From: Sedimentibacter saalensis
GTDB lineage: Bacteria > Bacillota > Clostridia > Tissierellales > Sedimentibacteraceae
NCBI RefSeq assembly: GCF_007830175.1
Contig: NZ_VLKH01000001.1
Location: forward strand, 310,001-374,000
DNA length: 64,000 nt
Direction of reading: 5' to 3'
Translations under genes and position numbers: made by a program
Notes under the pieces: generated by a model
Database searches by the model: none
Seen by the model: the letters and a program-made list of their open reading frames with translations, nothing else
What the model was told of the DNA's origin: nothing
Part shown: in pieces, positions 25,505-35,095 of the stretch
Layout: every line of letters starts with the position of its first letter
Position numbering within the stretch: the stretch's first letter is position 1

Positions 25505-25541
25505 ATTCCGCAAAACAGGAAAGTTTCCTGTTTTGCGGAAT
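25505..25541 (-). terminator. 18-bp perfect palindrome after the sigma-54 activator gene
   Basis: Two 18-base arms from ATTCCGCAAAAC to GTTTTGCGGAAT surround one base, three bases after the stop at 25545, with TTTTATC following on the reverse strand. It works as a terminator, but the ends repeat the TTCCGCA half-site, so it may also bind the activator. Confidence 0.75.
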
Positions 25542-25544
25542 CAA

Positions 25545-27419
25545 TTAAATAATTATATTATGTTTTTTAACCTTTTCATAAAAAGCTGTCTTGCCTATGT
25601 CAAGAGCCATAATGGCTGATTTATAATCACCGTTGTTTGCAGCTATTGCTTCTTCAATTGCTTCTTTTTCTGCATCGTTGATTATTTCTTTTAACTTTCT
25701 CAGCCCCTTAGCACCTGCCTTATTCTGCTGTCTGTTTCTTTTTACAGCTAAGTGACTTGAAAAAATTGTTTTTCCCTCTGCCATGTTTACTGCTCTTTCA
25801 AGAATATTTTCCAGCTCCCTTACATTTCCCGGATAATCGTAGGAGTACAACAGCCTCAATGCTTCACCTGAAATTCCTTTGTCTCCGCAGCCTGTCCGTT
25901 CGCAAACTCTTGGAAGTATATTTCTTACAAGAGAATAAATATCTTCTCTTCTTTCTCTTAAGGGTGGCATCCAGATTGGAAATACATTTATCCTGTAGTA
26001 CAAGTCCTCTCTGAAGCGTCCTTTTTGAACTTCTTCTTCCAGATTCCTGTTTGTAGCAACAATTATTCTAGCATCAATTCTTTTAATATCCTTGCTGCCC
26101 ACCTTGTAGTAGGACTTATCCTGTAGAACCTGAAGAAGTTTTGATTGAAGGGACATTGAAATCTCACCTATTTCATCAAGAAACAATGTGCCGTTTTGTG
26201 CTGCTTCAAACAATCCAATTTTTCCTCCGGTCTTTGCCCCGGTAAATGCTCCTCCTTCATAACCAAAAAGTTCACTTTCCAGCAGTGTTTCCGGTATTGA
26301 GCTGCAGTTTACAGCTATAAAAGGATTATTGCAATAGCTGCTGTTTTCGTGAATTGCTTTTGCCAGCATACTTTTTCCTGTCCCGCTTTCCCCCAGTATC
26401 AGCACTGTTGAATTGGACTTGGCAGCTTTCAATGCAAGCCTTTTCACGTTGGTTATTTCCCTGCTGTCACCTGCCAGATCAGGCAGCAGCTTCTCGGTAG
26501 CCTCCTCATCGCTGAGTTTTCTTTCCATTCTGAAAAGATTTTGCAAAGCTTCGTCACGTTCGCTTATAATTTTTTTGATTTCAGATATGTCCTTGATTAT
26601 CAACACTGCGCCCGTTCTTTTGCCATTCTTGTCCACAGGATGCAGGGAGCAGATAGTCGGTCTGCCATTTATCTCCTTGTATTCATCTGTATACCTGATG
26701 TCGTTCCCTACTGCTGCCTCATAAAATTCCTTAATGGTGGAATTGCCGTTGTGTATTTCAAATACATTTTTCCCAATCACATCAAAAAGCTCTGTATCAT
26801 TGCCCTTGGACCTGAACTCCTTGCCCTTAAGCAATGCGTTTATGTCTTCGCCCCTTGCTGTATATCCTTTTGTCTGGTAAAACTTCATTTTTTTAGTGGC
26901 AGCATCTAAAACAACCATATGACCTATACATTTAACAAATTCAATCTTGTAAGTGTCTTGCCCTGCTGTTACTGCAACTATACCGTTTTCAAAGTCTATG
27001 GAAGATGAAATATGTATCCCATGATACATTCCTTCAAGCTCAAGTTTATCATGGAGTCTGTCACTGCTGCTGTATACATATTTTGGAACAAGCCGTCTGT
27101 CATCACAGTAGCTTCCTACAGCAACAATGGCATCTCCTGTTTTTATATTGCTGTTTCTAATGCCTATATATTTAAGAGATTCCGGAGAAAGGCCTCCATC
27201 ATCCTTACCGATGCAGCTGTCTGCAATGATGACAATATCACCCTTTTCAATTTTTCCTGAACTGTGGCTGTACTCGGGTTTATAGTCTATTCCGAATATT
27301 TCCTTTGCCTTGCTGTTGTATATTTGAATGATTCCCATGGTGTCAATGAATATAAAGCCGTCATGTATCATGTCCGTAAATTGTCTTTCAAAACTGTCTT
27401 TTTCAAACATAGTTCCCAT
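25545..27419 (-). CDS. Sigma-54-dependent transcriptional activator with PAS domain
   Basis: The 624-residue protein has a PAS-like domain at the N-terminus (DGFIFIDTMGIIQIYN), a sensor region with a second PAS around residues 215-290, then the AAA+ domain: Walker A GESGTGKSMLAKAI, the sigma-54 contact loop GAFTGA, Walker B GTLFLDEIGEI, and arginine-finger region REDLYYRINVFPI. A Fis-type helix-turn-helix ends the protein. It remodels sigma-54 RNA polymerase when its sensor is triggered. Located directly upstream of spmA with a terminator between, it very likely controls spmA-spmB-S66. A later ATG at 27410 is an alternative start. Signal unknown. Confidence 0.94.
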   Translation of the reverse strand: MGTMFEKDSFERQFTDMIHDGFIFIDTMGIIQIYNSKAKEIFGIDYKPEYSHSSGKIEKGDIVIIADSCIGKDDGGLSPESLKYIGIRNSNIKTGDAIVAVGSYCDDRRLVPKYVYSSSDRLHDKLELEGMYHGIHISSSIDFENGIVAVTAGQDTYKIEFVKCIGHMVVLDAATKKMKFYQTKGYTARGEDINALLKGKEFRSKGNDTELFDVIGKNVFEIHNGNSTIKEFYEAAVGNDIRYTDEYKEINGRPTICSLHPVDKNGKRTGAVLIIKDISEIKKIISERDEALQNLFRMERKLSDEEATEKLLPDLAGDSREITNVKRLALKAAKSNSTVLILGESGTGKSMLAKAIHENSSYCNNPFIAVNCSSIPETLLESELFGYEGGAFTGAKTGGKIGLFEAAQNGTLFLDEIGEISMSLQSKLLQVLQDKSYYKVGSKDIKRIDARIIVATNRNLEEEVQKGRFREDLYYRINVFPIWMPPLRERREDIYSLVRNILPRVCERTGCGDKGISGEALRLLYSYDYPGNVRELENILERAVNMAEGKTIFSSHLAVKRNRQQNKAGAKGLRKLKEIINDAEKEAIEEAIAANNGDYKSAIMALDIGKTAFYEKVKKHNIII

Positions 27420-27487
27420 CCATCATTTAATCTTTTTGTTAATAATATCACTATTTTTGACTTTGTTCAACTGTTTGAAATAAAAGA

Positions 27488-27507
27488 ACCTGATTCTTTT
27501 GAATCAG
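27488..27507 (-). terminator. Hairpin terminator after the transglutaminase gene
   Basis: On the reverse strand CCTGATTC pairs with GAATCAGG around AAAA, followed by TTCTTTTATTT. A core A repeat lies between it and the stop at 27663. Confidence 0.65.
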
Positions 27508-27520
27508 GTCAGTTTGATGC

Positions 27521-27640
27521 AATTAATAATATTGGTAATTGTGGTGATGTTGAAATCTAAGTACGTAGGGGAGAGTCTTGTGCTCTCCCGCAGATAACAA
27601 TTTATTGTTTGTATTAATCAACGGGAGGACAGTAGTCCTC
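27521..27640. repeat. Core A repeat, inverted partner of 43434-43532
   Basis: Carries GGGGAGAG/CTCTCCC and GGGAGGAC/GTCCTCCC hairpins. Bases 27521-27619 are the reverse complement of 43434-43532 with one mismatch in 99. Confidence 0.88.
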
Positions 27641-27662
27641 CCCTACACCTTGAAACAAGTTA

Positions 27663-29015
27663 TTACAATTTTTTCATCTCTAACAGCTGGTATTCTACTT
27701 TGAACTCTTCTCTTCTCAGGCCTCTGTCCTCATATTCGCATTCACCCACCTGGTTATCGTAGGGGTCATGACGCCAATATTTTTTAGGAGGATCAAATTC
27801 ATGCTGGAATTCTGAGTTTGCAACCATCCTGAATGGGTCCAGGTTTCCAAAGTAAAAATTCCATTTTTCAGTGTTTCCGTTTCTTAAAGCTCCTCCCCCA
27901 AATGAAGGATCTGCAAACAGCCACCCAAAAGGTTCCACATAAAACTGTGTCCAGTCGTGAGGTCCTATGTGCTGTGGAGTAACTGCCAATCCTGACTGCC
28001 ATCTTGCAGGAATTCCCGCGCATCTTAACAGCGTTATGAACAACAGCCCCTGCACACCGCAGTCACCTTTCAGGTTTAATGCCGCGTATTCAGGAATATT
28101 TGTTATGGTGGAGTATGCCCTCATGTAGGAATACCTCACGTTTTGTGTTATGTAGTCGTATATTTTTCTTGCCTTGATGAGAGGATTTGTTTCATCTCCT
28201 ACTATTTCATTTGCAAGTTCTCTTATGTACGGTGTGAACATGATATGTGGTTCTTGTTCCTCTGTAAAGAACTTTGGCTGCTCTTCCGAAACCAGTAAAG
28301 GATCAGGGTTGTTGTATGTAAGAGTGCTCTTAAAGGAATATTCCACTGAAAATTCCTGAGGCCCTTCCAACTTTGTTTCAAAATATGCTGTTCTTTGAGG
28401 ATAGTCAACTGATGACATATATTTTGATTCAGGTGTAGTACTGATTATTTTAATGTCTGATTGCTGGCATTCTATAGGCAGCGGCATATGAACTTTTATT
28501 ATTTTTCCAAGTTTGTCACCGGGATTTTTGATCTTCACTGATGTCTTCATGCGGATGAAGTATGAAGCGCTTCCGTTTTCTTTTGTGTCTTTGATGTTGT
28601 CGTTTAAGAACTGACCTCTGTCGTCATTTGAAACGTTGTTTTTAAGCCTTGCTTCAATATCTGGTCTTGTCTTCACAATGGAGCCGTAAAAGCTATCGTT
28701 AAATTTAACTTTTCCATCAACCAAAATCCAGTCAGCCTGGGAATTTTCCTGCAGCTCTTCCATTTCTTCTTCCGTGAAGTCCTTTATGTTGTCCTGCATG
28801 ATTTTCAGTGCCTGTTCAAATGAATAAGGATATTCACCCTTTATGGTGGTGAGTATTTCTTTTTCAATTTCAAGCCTTTTTCTCATGGCAACAGGTATTT
28901 GTTTTTCAAGGCGCAAGTCTATGAGTTTCTGTGCCCCTTCAAAATTTCCGCTGCACTTTAACTTCAGTATATCTTCAGGAAGATTTACCTTTAAGTACTT
29001 TAAATCATTAAACAT
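27663..29015 (-). CDS. Transglutaminase-like domain protein
   Basis: This 450-residue protein has the catalytic triad of the transglutaminase-like cysteine protease fold: LKGDCGVQGLLF (Cys), GPHDWTQFYVEPFGW (His) and FADPSFGGG (Asp), at about residues 335-405. The N-terminal half is a beta-rich domain with an unusual sequence (about residues 130-260). No signal peptide or membrane segment, so it appears cytoplasmic. The start MFNDLKYL follows GGGGGAAAAC. Bacterial members usually hydrolyse peptide or amide bonds; partner and substrate are unknown. Confidence 0.85.
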   Translation of the reverse strand: MFNDLKYLKVNLPEDILKLKCSGNFEGAQKLIDLRLEKQIPVAMRKRLEIEKEILTTIKGEYPYSFEQALKIMQDNIKDFTEEEMEELQENSQADWILVDGKVKFNDSFYGSIVKTRPDIEARLKNNVSNDDRGQFLNDNIKDTKENGSASYFIRMKTSVKIKNPGDKLGKIIKVHMPLPIECQQSDIKIISTTPESKYMSSVDYPQRTAYFETKLEGPQEFSVEYSFKSTLTYNNPDPLLVSEEQPKFFTEEQEPHIMFTPYIRELANEIVGDETNPLIKARKIYDYITQNVRYSYMRAYSTITNIPEYAALNLKGDCGVQGLLFITLLRCAGIPARWQSGLAVTPQHIGPHDWTQFYVEPFGWLFADPSFGGGALRNGNTEKWNFYFGNLDPFRMVANSEFQHEFDPPKKYWRHDPYDNQVGECEYEDRGLRREEFKVEYQLLEMKKL

Positions 29016-29072
29016 GTTTTCCCCCATGATTATTATATTTAATTATGCAAAGGCATCATTATAATACTGCTC

Positions 29073-29199
29073 AGACTATTGACAAACCCCGGCGCTGTCA
29101 TCCTGAACGATAGTGAAGGATCTCATCTTTATTGAATATGAGATTCTTCGGGCTATGCCCTCAGAATGACAACGTCGAAAGTTACTTCGTCATCAACCG
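29073..29199. repeat. Core B repeat, copy 4, with AGACTATTGACAAA end
   Basis: The left end is AGACTATTGACAAA, the right end a decayed TTCGTCATCAACC, and core B lies between. Flanking sequences GCATCATTATAATACTGCTCAG (29053-29074) and 29202-29221 are imperfect direct repeats that include the 3' end of the next gene. Confidence 0.8.
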
Positions 29200-29204
29200 T
29201 AGCA

Positions 29205-29522
29205 TCATAATGCTGCTTCAGTACCGTGACAATCATTTTCTGTTAAAAGTTCCAAATCCTTTTCCAGCAAAAACACATTATGTCCTTGTTTTCTTTTAAT
29301 CATGAATCCTTTTTCTCTGTTTTTAATCAAGTAAACATTATTGCAGCATGTGGATACTGCAAAAAACTTTTTCTTCACTATAAAAAGTGGTATGCAGAAA
29401 AATCTGAGAACATGGTATTCAATATATGCCTCATACCGGCCGTATTTCCCACAAAAGCTGCATAATATGGGCTGGTAGAAGTCCATGTTTTCCCGTTCAA
29501 CATATATGTTAAAAAAAGACAT
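29205..29522 (-). CDS. Small zinc-ribbon-like protein
   Basis: This 105-residue protein has CSFCGKYGRYEAYI near residues 21-34, a hydrophobic FFCIPLFIVKKKFF and VSTCCNNVY at about 57-65. The two Cys pairs and spacing match the small zinc-ribbon proteins of Firmicutes that have FFIPLF between the pairs (recalled). Function unknown; probably metal-binding. The start at MSFFNIYV fits family N-termini better than the internal ATG. Its last codons are partly duplicated on the other side of the core B repeat. Confidence 0.68.
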   Translation of the reverse strand: MSFFNIYVERENMDFYQPILCSFCGKYGRYEAYIEYHVLRFFCIPLFIVKKKFFAVSTCCNNVYLIKNREKGFMIKRKQGHNVFLLEKDLELLTENDCHGTEAAL

Positions 29523-29554
29523 ATTATCAACTCTTTTTTATTTTTTATATTATA

Positions 29555-30829
29555 TTAAATCAGTTCCTCTTCCTTGACAACTCTTTTTATTTTTGCGCCT
29601 AAATTCATAAATTTATTTTCTATATGTTCATAACCTCTGTCAATATGATGTATGTCCGTTATTTCAGTTAGTCCGTTTGCAATCAGGCCTGCAATTATAA
29701 GGGCTGCACCTGCTCTTAAATCCGTAGCTTGTACCACCGTTCCCTTCAATTCAGGATTGCCTTTTATCCATGCCTGCTTCTTTGTGTATTCTACGCTTGC
29801 ACCCATCTTCCTGATTTCATTCACATACTTGAATCGGTCCTCGGATACCCCTTCCACCACTGTGCTTTCACCGTTGACACTTGACAAAAGAACTGTCATA
29901 GGCTGCTGCAGATCTGTTGGAAATCCAGGGTACGGCAAAGTCTGTATATTTACTGGAACAAGTTCCTTATCGTAAAACACTCTCATGGAATCTCCGTATT
30001 CTTCAATTCCAACACCCATTTCCTTCAGCTTTGCAGTCACAGGCTCAAGATGCTTTGGAATTATATCGTCTATTATGATGTCTCCCTTTGTGGCTGCAGC
30101 GGCAATCATGTATGTTCCGGCTTCTATCTGATCAGGAATTACCTTGTATGTGCAGCCTGTAAGTTCTTTCACTCCGTTTATTCTTATTACGTCAGTTCCT
30201 GCACCCTTAATGTCCGCTCCCATTGAATTCAAAAAGTTCGCAGTGTCCACTATGTGCGGTTCCTTTGCAGCATTTTCTATAATAGTCCTACCTTCTGCAT
30301 AAACTGCTGCCAACATTATGTTTATGGTAGCCCCTACGCTTACAACATCCAGATATATCTTTGCACCAATCAGCTTATCGGCTTGTACATTTACTCTTCC
30401 TTCGGGGGTGATGTCAACAGTTGCTCCCAGTGCTTCAAAACCTTTTATGTGCTGGTCAATGGGTCTGTCTCCTATGTCACATCCTCCCGGCAACAGAGAA
30501 GAAGCCTTTTTAAATCTTCCAAGCCCTGCTCCCAGCAGATAGTATGAAGCTCTCATTTTTTTCGACAATCCGTTTTTAAGATAGCATTCGTTAACTTGAG
30601 ATGCATCAACATAAATGGAAGTGTCGTCTATATGTTCAGCCACTGCGCCCAGTTCCTTCAATATGTCAATGAATACATTGACGTCTTCTATTTTAGGAAC
30701 ATTTTGAATGATGCACTTGCCCGGGCAGAGCAATGTGGCCGGTATTATGGCAACAGCAGCATTTTTAAACCCTCCGATATTAACTTTTCCTTTTAATTTT
30801 GTTCCGCCTTCTATAACAAATTTAGACAT
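29555..30829 (-). CDS. murA: UDP-N-acetylglucosamine 1-carboxyvinyltransferase
   Basis: This 424-residue EPSP-synthase-fold enzyme catalyses the first committed step of peptidoglycan synthesis, joining enolpyruvate to UDP-GlcNAc in the cytoplasm. [16 protein letters not shown] contains the conserved Lys22-Asn23 pair, and [17 protein letters not shown] contains Cys117, the residue attacked by fosfomycin. The ATG at 30829 follows GAGGAATTGTTT; a TTG six bases earlier is not needed. Clostridia often carry two paralogues, and I cannot tell which this is. It lies downstream of the wal operon in the same direction with a 190-base gap. Confidence 0.96.
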   Translation of the reverse strand: MSKFVIEGGTKLKGKVNIGGFKNAAVAIIPATLLCPGKCIIQNVPKIEDVNVFIDILKELGAVAEHIDDTSIYVDASQVNECYLKNGLSKKMRASYYLLGAGLGRFKKASSLLPGGCDIGDRPIDQHIKGFEALGATVDITPEGRVNVQADKLIGAKIYLDVVSVGATINIMLAAVYAEGRTIIENAAKEPHIVDTANFLNSMGADIKGAGTDVIRINGVKELTGCTYKVIPDQIEAGTYMIAAAATKGDIIIDDIIPKHLEPVTAKLKEMGVGIEEYGDSMRVFYDKELVPVNIQTLPYPGFPTDLQQPMTVLLSSVNGESTVVEGVSEDRFKYVNEIRKMGASVEYTKKQAWIKGNPELKGTVVQATDLRAGAALIIAGLIANGLTEITDIHHIDRGYEHIENKFMNLGAKIKRVVKEEELI

Positions 30830-31021
30830 AAACAATTCCTCAATTCTGTTTTTTTATGTATTTAAATTGACTGGCAATGATATACTCAATATTACAATTT
30901 TATTACATTCATCATAATATGATATAATATTTTTTGTTTTTTTTCAACAAAATAAAATATATACGTTTATTAAATATTGGTTATCTTTCACTGTATTTTC
31001 CAATTGCGTAACTATTTGTAA

Positions 31022-31855
31022 TCAATCAGCGTTTGGAAGGTGTTTTTGAGTACCATCACTGAATATAACTTTCCACGCGGGGTCAGAATTTATTCTTGCA
31101 ATGTACTGCCAATTCTCATCTTCCGTGCTGTAATATGTCATTTCAATTTTAATAATTTCTTTGTCTGAAACATCATCGTATGTCAAAAGCCTCATTAAAG
31201 CTTCGACGGCAGTAACTGTCCTAACTTTTTCAGTTATTTCCTTGACATGATTTATTCGCTGCATTTCAAACTTGTAAATACCATTTTCATCAGCGTAAAA
31301 ATTCATGTATGAATTTTCCATGGAATAATCGTTGTAACTTTGCGTAAATGAATAAACACATGAATCTTCAGCTACATATGTGCGGTTTTCAGTATATCCT
31401 TCCATGCTGATGTTTTTTTCTTCAACAAAATCATTTATGAGCACTGACATTTCATCTTCGGTTGGATGTTTCCCCTGTATTTTTTCACGAATAGTGTAGC
31501 TCAGTTTTTTTCCGTTTATTATTTCAAGTGTTTCTCCATTATCATTGTTGTACACATACACATCTTCAACTGCTTCTACACCGCTTCCCAGATAGTTTTG
31601 AATAAGCTCATTGTTTATATCTATCACTTCATATTCAGTATCAAGTAAGGGCATAACGTATGTCTGTTCCGGTATTTCGCTATTTATTGTTATATTTTTC
31701 TGTTTAAGAAGCTCTTCAACGCTCTCAACAAACTGCTCATCATTCATGACATTATAATCTTCCGTATATGCGTTGCTGAAGTATGATGCCAATAAAATGA
31801 TATTTAAAATAACAAATGCAATTATAAGTATTGTGTTTGACTTGTTCCAATCCAT
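31022..31855 (-). CDS. yycI: YycI-family regulator of WalK
   Basis: The 277-residue protein has one N-terminal membrane anchor (ILIIAFVILNIILLASYF) and an outside domain. In Bacillus YycH and YycI form a membrane complex that restrains or tunes the WalK kinase. The start MDWNKSNT follows AAAGGATGAATAT. It lies 16 bases after yycH and ends the operon walR-walK-yycH-yycI. Sequence conservation in this family is low, so the name rests mainly on position, topology and the MDWNKSNTILI start, which is typical. Confidence 0.88.
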   Translation of the reverse strand: MDWNKSNTILIIAFVILNIILLASYFSNAYTEDYNVMNDEQFVESVEELLKQKNITINSEIPEQTYVMPLLDTEYEVIDINNELIQNYLGSGVEAVEDVYVYNNDNGETLEIINGKKLSYTIREKIQGKHPTEDEMSVLINDFVEEKNISMEGYTENRTYVAEDSCVYSFTQSYNDYSMENSYMNFYADENGIYKFEMQRINHVKEITEKVRTVTAVEALMRLLTYDDVSDKEIIKIEMTYYSTEDENWQYIARINSDPAWKVIFSDGTQKHLPNAD

Positions 31856-31871
31856 ATATTCATCCTTTTCA

Positions 31872-33257
31872 TTACCATTCTTCAATCAATGCGCCTGTTG
31901 TGGCGTTGAAAATGTATCTCTTGTTGTTTGTTTCAATAACCCACACCACTCTTAGCATCTGTTCCTTTGAAATTCTTGCAAGGTCGAAGTATCCCAGGTA
32001 AATGTTGTTGATATCCTTAATCATTTCAATTTTAATGGGTTTAATTTCAGAAACCGTTCCTTCTGCTGTTACACTTTCACCTGTGTCAAGGTTTCTGCTT
32101 ATTACTTCAACTGCAGGTAGAATCTGAGTATTGTTCATTTTGTCCATTTGCGAATCATCTATGTTTCTTATGAACCTTTTGTACGAAACAACTTTGTTGC
32201 CTACCACATCAATCTGCAGCGCTGTATTTTCCCTTACCTTGCTGAACAATATAGGTCTTTCAAGAATTTTGTATGAAAATGTGTATCTGTAGCCGTAGTT
32301 CCCTTCATGCTGAATGCTTTCAAGATTGCTCAGGTAGACATCCTTTGGAAATCCGAGAAATTCTTCTGTGAAGTTCACAGCTGCAGCAAAGCTTTCATAT
32401 TGGTCTGTAACGCTGTTCGGGTCAAACACAGCATCATAAAAATCAAGAAGACCTTCTTCATTAATTTTAAGAACTTTTTCTGTTCTGTAGGTGTATACAA
32501 GATTTCCGCTTACTTCAACGGATTTTCTCACATAATCGTAATTGTTTTTAAAATAGTCCTTTGCAATTTCATTGATTCTATACGTATCGAACACATCAAG
32601 CTCTGACTGCACAAACACGGGATTCATTGCAGAAACTTCAAGAGGAACCGGAACCTGCACCGTTTCATCGCCTATTTTTTGATCAAAGGAATATTTCGTT
32701 TCACTTTCGAAATCAAAATTTTTGATTATGTCCAAAAGCTCAGATGTATCAATATTGTCTCCTTCTATTTTCACAGTGTTGATTCCGTCGTAAAAATATA
32801 AGGATTTAGTATTTTCAAGATCTACTATTACATTTTTGATATTTTTTACTGCTTTGTTTATTTCAGCATTTTCCAGCTGCATGTGCCCTGTGAATATTTC
32901 TGAAGGTATGTTTGTGCTGAAGTCAAACTTAAGATATTCTTTAGGAAACGCGGCAGATTCAGTAACGCTGCTTTTATCATAGTTTTGAAAAGCATCGTTA
33001 ATAATGTGCACCGTCTTTCCCCACATATCGAATTTGTCCGTATATATGACAGTATAATTTTCCTTGTATTTAATTATATTCTTTATAGGTCTTACAACTT
33101 CCCATATATCTGCAACAATAATGTCGTCAGGAACATTGTCTTCTGTGTCTGCGCTGCTTATAAAGTCAGGCAACTGAAGCCATACATAGCTGCTTAAATA
33201 GACACATACTACAACCATTACAAACAAGACTATATTTTTAATTTTTTTATGTATCAT
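31872..33257 (-). CDS. yycH: YycH-family regulator of WalK
   Basis: This 461-residue protein has one N-terminal membrane segment (IVLFVMVVVCVYLSSYVWLQL) and a large outside domain. It matches YycH in length, topology and position between walK and yycI. In Bacillus YycH acts with YycI on WalK. The spacing of 14 bases after walK supports cotranscription. No enzyme motif is visible. Confidence 0.88.
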   Translation of the reverse strand: MIHKKIKNIVLFVMVVVCVYLSSYVWLQLPDFISSADTEDNVPDDIIVADIWEVVRPIKNIIKYKENYTVIYTDKFDMWGKTVHIINDAFQNYDKSSVTESAAFPKEYLKFDFSTNIPSEIFTGHMQLENAEINKAVKNIKNVIVDLENTKSLYFYDGINTVKIEGDNIDTSELLDIIKNFDFESETKYSFDQKIGDETVQVPVPLEVSAMNPVFVQSELDVFDTYRINEIAKDYFKNNYDYVRKSVEVSGNLVYTYRTEKVLKINEEGLLDFYDAVFDPNSVTDQYESFAAAVNFTEEFLGFPKDVYLSNLESIQHEGNYGYRYTFSYKILERPILFSKVRENTALQIDVVGNKVVSYKRFIRNIDDSQMDKMNNTQILPAVEVISRNLDTGESVTAEGTVSEIKPIKIEMIKDINNIYLGYFDLARISKEQMLRVVWVIETNNKRYIFNATTGALIEEW

Positions 33258-33271
33258 ATATGCCTCTTTAT

Positions 33272-35059
33272 TTAAAATAACTCTGGAATTTTAATAATCA
33301 TCTCAGTTCCTTTGTTAATTTCGCTTTTTATGGCAATGGTGCTGTCATGGGCATCGGCTATTTGCTTTGCTATGGAAAGTCCAAGACCTGTTCCCCCCAT
33401 ATCTCTTGTTCTAGCCTTATCCACCCTGTAGAACCTTTCAAAAACTCTGGATTGATCTTCGGGAGGAATTCCAATTCCGTCGTCCTTGATGCTCACAACT
33501 ACGTTGTTGTCTTCCCTGTAAGCAGAAATATACACGTTGCCGTTTTCAGGTGTGTACTTGACTGCATTGCCTGCAATATTTAAAAGTATCTGCTCAAAAC
33601 CGTCTCTGTCAAATAATATGTGCATGTCTTCAGGAATTTTACCCAGCTGAAGGTGAATATTCTTATTCTTGATTTGAATCTGAAGTTTTTTAAGCACCTG
33701 GCTGACCATGTCGCTTAAGCTTAAATTTTCCTTTTTCCACTTAGTCTTGGAATAATCCATTCTTGAAAGCCTTAAGAGGTCGCTTACAAGTCTTGCCATG
33801 CGGTCGCTTTCCGAGTTGATGACAGTCAGAAAGTCCACGGCAATCTGTCTTTCTTCCAATGCTCCATCAAGCAAAGTTTCCGTGTAGCTTTTTATTGTTG
33901 TTATTGGAGTTTTAAGTTCATGTGAAACATTGGCAACAAATTCTTTTTGAAGCTTGTCAATCTTGTATTGTTCAGTTATATTCTTAAATACAATAATTAC
34001 GCCTCCAATTTCATTTTTATTGTTCATGAAAGGAGCGTAATCAATGTTATATGTTTCTCCGTTTTGTTCTAAAATATCGGTGCCATGGTAGTTGTTTTTC
34101 TTCAAATTATTCAGCATCATTTTGTCCTTGACTCTGACAATGGCAGAATCGTAGTCTTCATCTTCTTTCTTCAAAGAAAGAAGTCTTTCTGCTACTGGGT
34201 TTGCGTGAACTATGCTTCCTGCTGCATCAACTGTAAGAACCCCGTCAGCCATGTACTTGAATGTAGTTTCCATCTTGCTTTTTTCCTGCTGAAGTTTAGA
34301 CATCGTCCCTTTAAGCTCATCAATGAGAAAGTTGAATGTGTTTCCAAGCTGTCCGATTTCATCGTCTGACTTTACATCTACCTTGTGGTCAAAGTCACCC
34401 TTTGACATTTGTTCAGCCTTGGCAGTAAGGTCCTTGATTGGGCCTGTTATGCTGGATGACAAAATAAGACCAAGGAATATGGTGATGGCAAGCGCTATTA
34501 AGGTAGCCTTGGACATTATGTCCCTGGACTCATTCACGGTGTCGTAAATGTATTCTATGTTGTTAACAAAATAGATGAATCCTTTGATGCTTCCATCAGC
34601 GTAAACAGGATATGACATGTGATAGTAAGACGGGTCTTTTTCTCCGTCAAACTCATCGGGAGGAGCAATGTGTGCAGGGTTTCCATCCATTGACTTTGCA
34701 AGTATGTAGTTGTTTATTTTATTTGTGTTCAATGCACTTTGCCCTATGACTTCTTCAACACTGCCTGCTATTATTGTTTTCTTCTCATCATTCAATATTA
34801 CATACAAGTCTTCATTGTATCCAACCTGAAGGCTGTTTATGCTTTTTTGAATTTCCTCTGTTTTATCTTCCCACATGTTCGATTTCAAAGGGTCAGATGA
34901 CGCTATGATGAACCTTATGCGGGAGTCCATGTTCTTGGAGTTCATCTCCAGCTGTATTTCCTCCAGCTGATCAACAATGTAAATTCCAACTATGGACATG
35001 GAAAGAAAAACCAGCAAAAAATAAATTAATACAAATCTCCACTTAATACTTTTAAACAT
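33272..35059 (-). CDS. walK: Sensor histidine kinase WalK (VicK/YycG)
   Basis: This 595-residue kinase has two membrane segments (about residues 8-28 and 180-200) around an extracellular sensor domain, a HAMP domain, a PAS domain (about 260-350), the phosphoacceptor motif VSHELKTPITTIKSY, and an ATPase domain with N-box LLNIAGNAVKYTPENG, DDGIGIPPED and GGTGLGLSIAKQI. It phosphorylates WalR in response to cell-wall state. The start MFKSIKWRF follows AGGTGCAATT. Lies 36 bases after walR. This is the essential two-component system of low-GC Gram-positives. Confidence 0.95.
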   Translation of the reverse strand: MFKSIKWRFVLIYFLLVFLSMSIVGIYIVDQLEEIQLEMNSKNMDSRIRFIIASSDPLKSNMWEDKTEEIQKSINSLQVGYNEDLYVILNDEKKTIIAGSVEEVIGQSALNTNKINNYILAKSMDGNPAHIAPPDEFDGEKDPSYYHMSYPVYADGSIKGFIYFVNNIEYIYDTVNESRDIMSKATLIALAITIFLGLILSSSITGPIKDLTAKAEQMSKGDFDHKVDVKSDDEIGQLGNTFNFLIDELKGTMSKLQQEKSKMETTFKYMADGVLTVDAAGSIVHANPVAERLLSLKKEDEDYDSAIVRVKDKMMLNNLKKNNYHGTDILEQNGETYNIDYAPFMNNKNEIGGVIIVFKNITEQYKIDKLQKEFVANVSHELKTPITTIKSYTETLLDGALEERQIAVDFLTVINSESDRMARLVSDLLRLSRMDYSKTKWKKENLSLSDMVSQVLKKLQIQIKNKNIHLQLGKIPEDMHILFDRDGFEQILLNIAGNAVKYTPENGNVYISAYREDNNVVVSIKDDGIGIPPEDQSRVFERFYRVDKARTRDMGGTGLGLSIAKQIADAHDSTIAIKSEINKGTEMIIKIPELF

Positions 35060-35095
35060 AATTGCACCTAAGGCCGGAGTCACCGGCCTGTCTCC

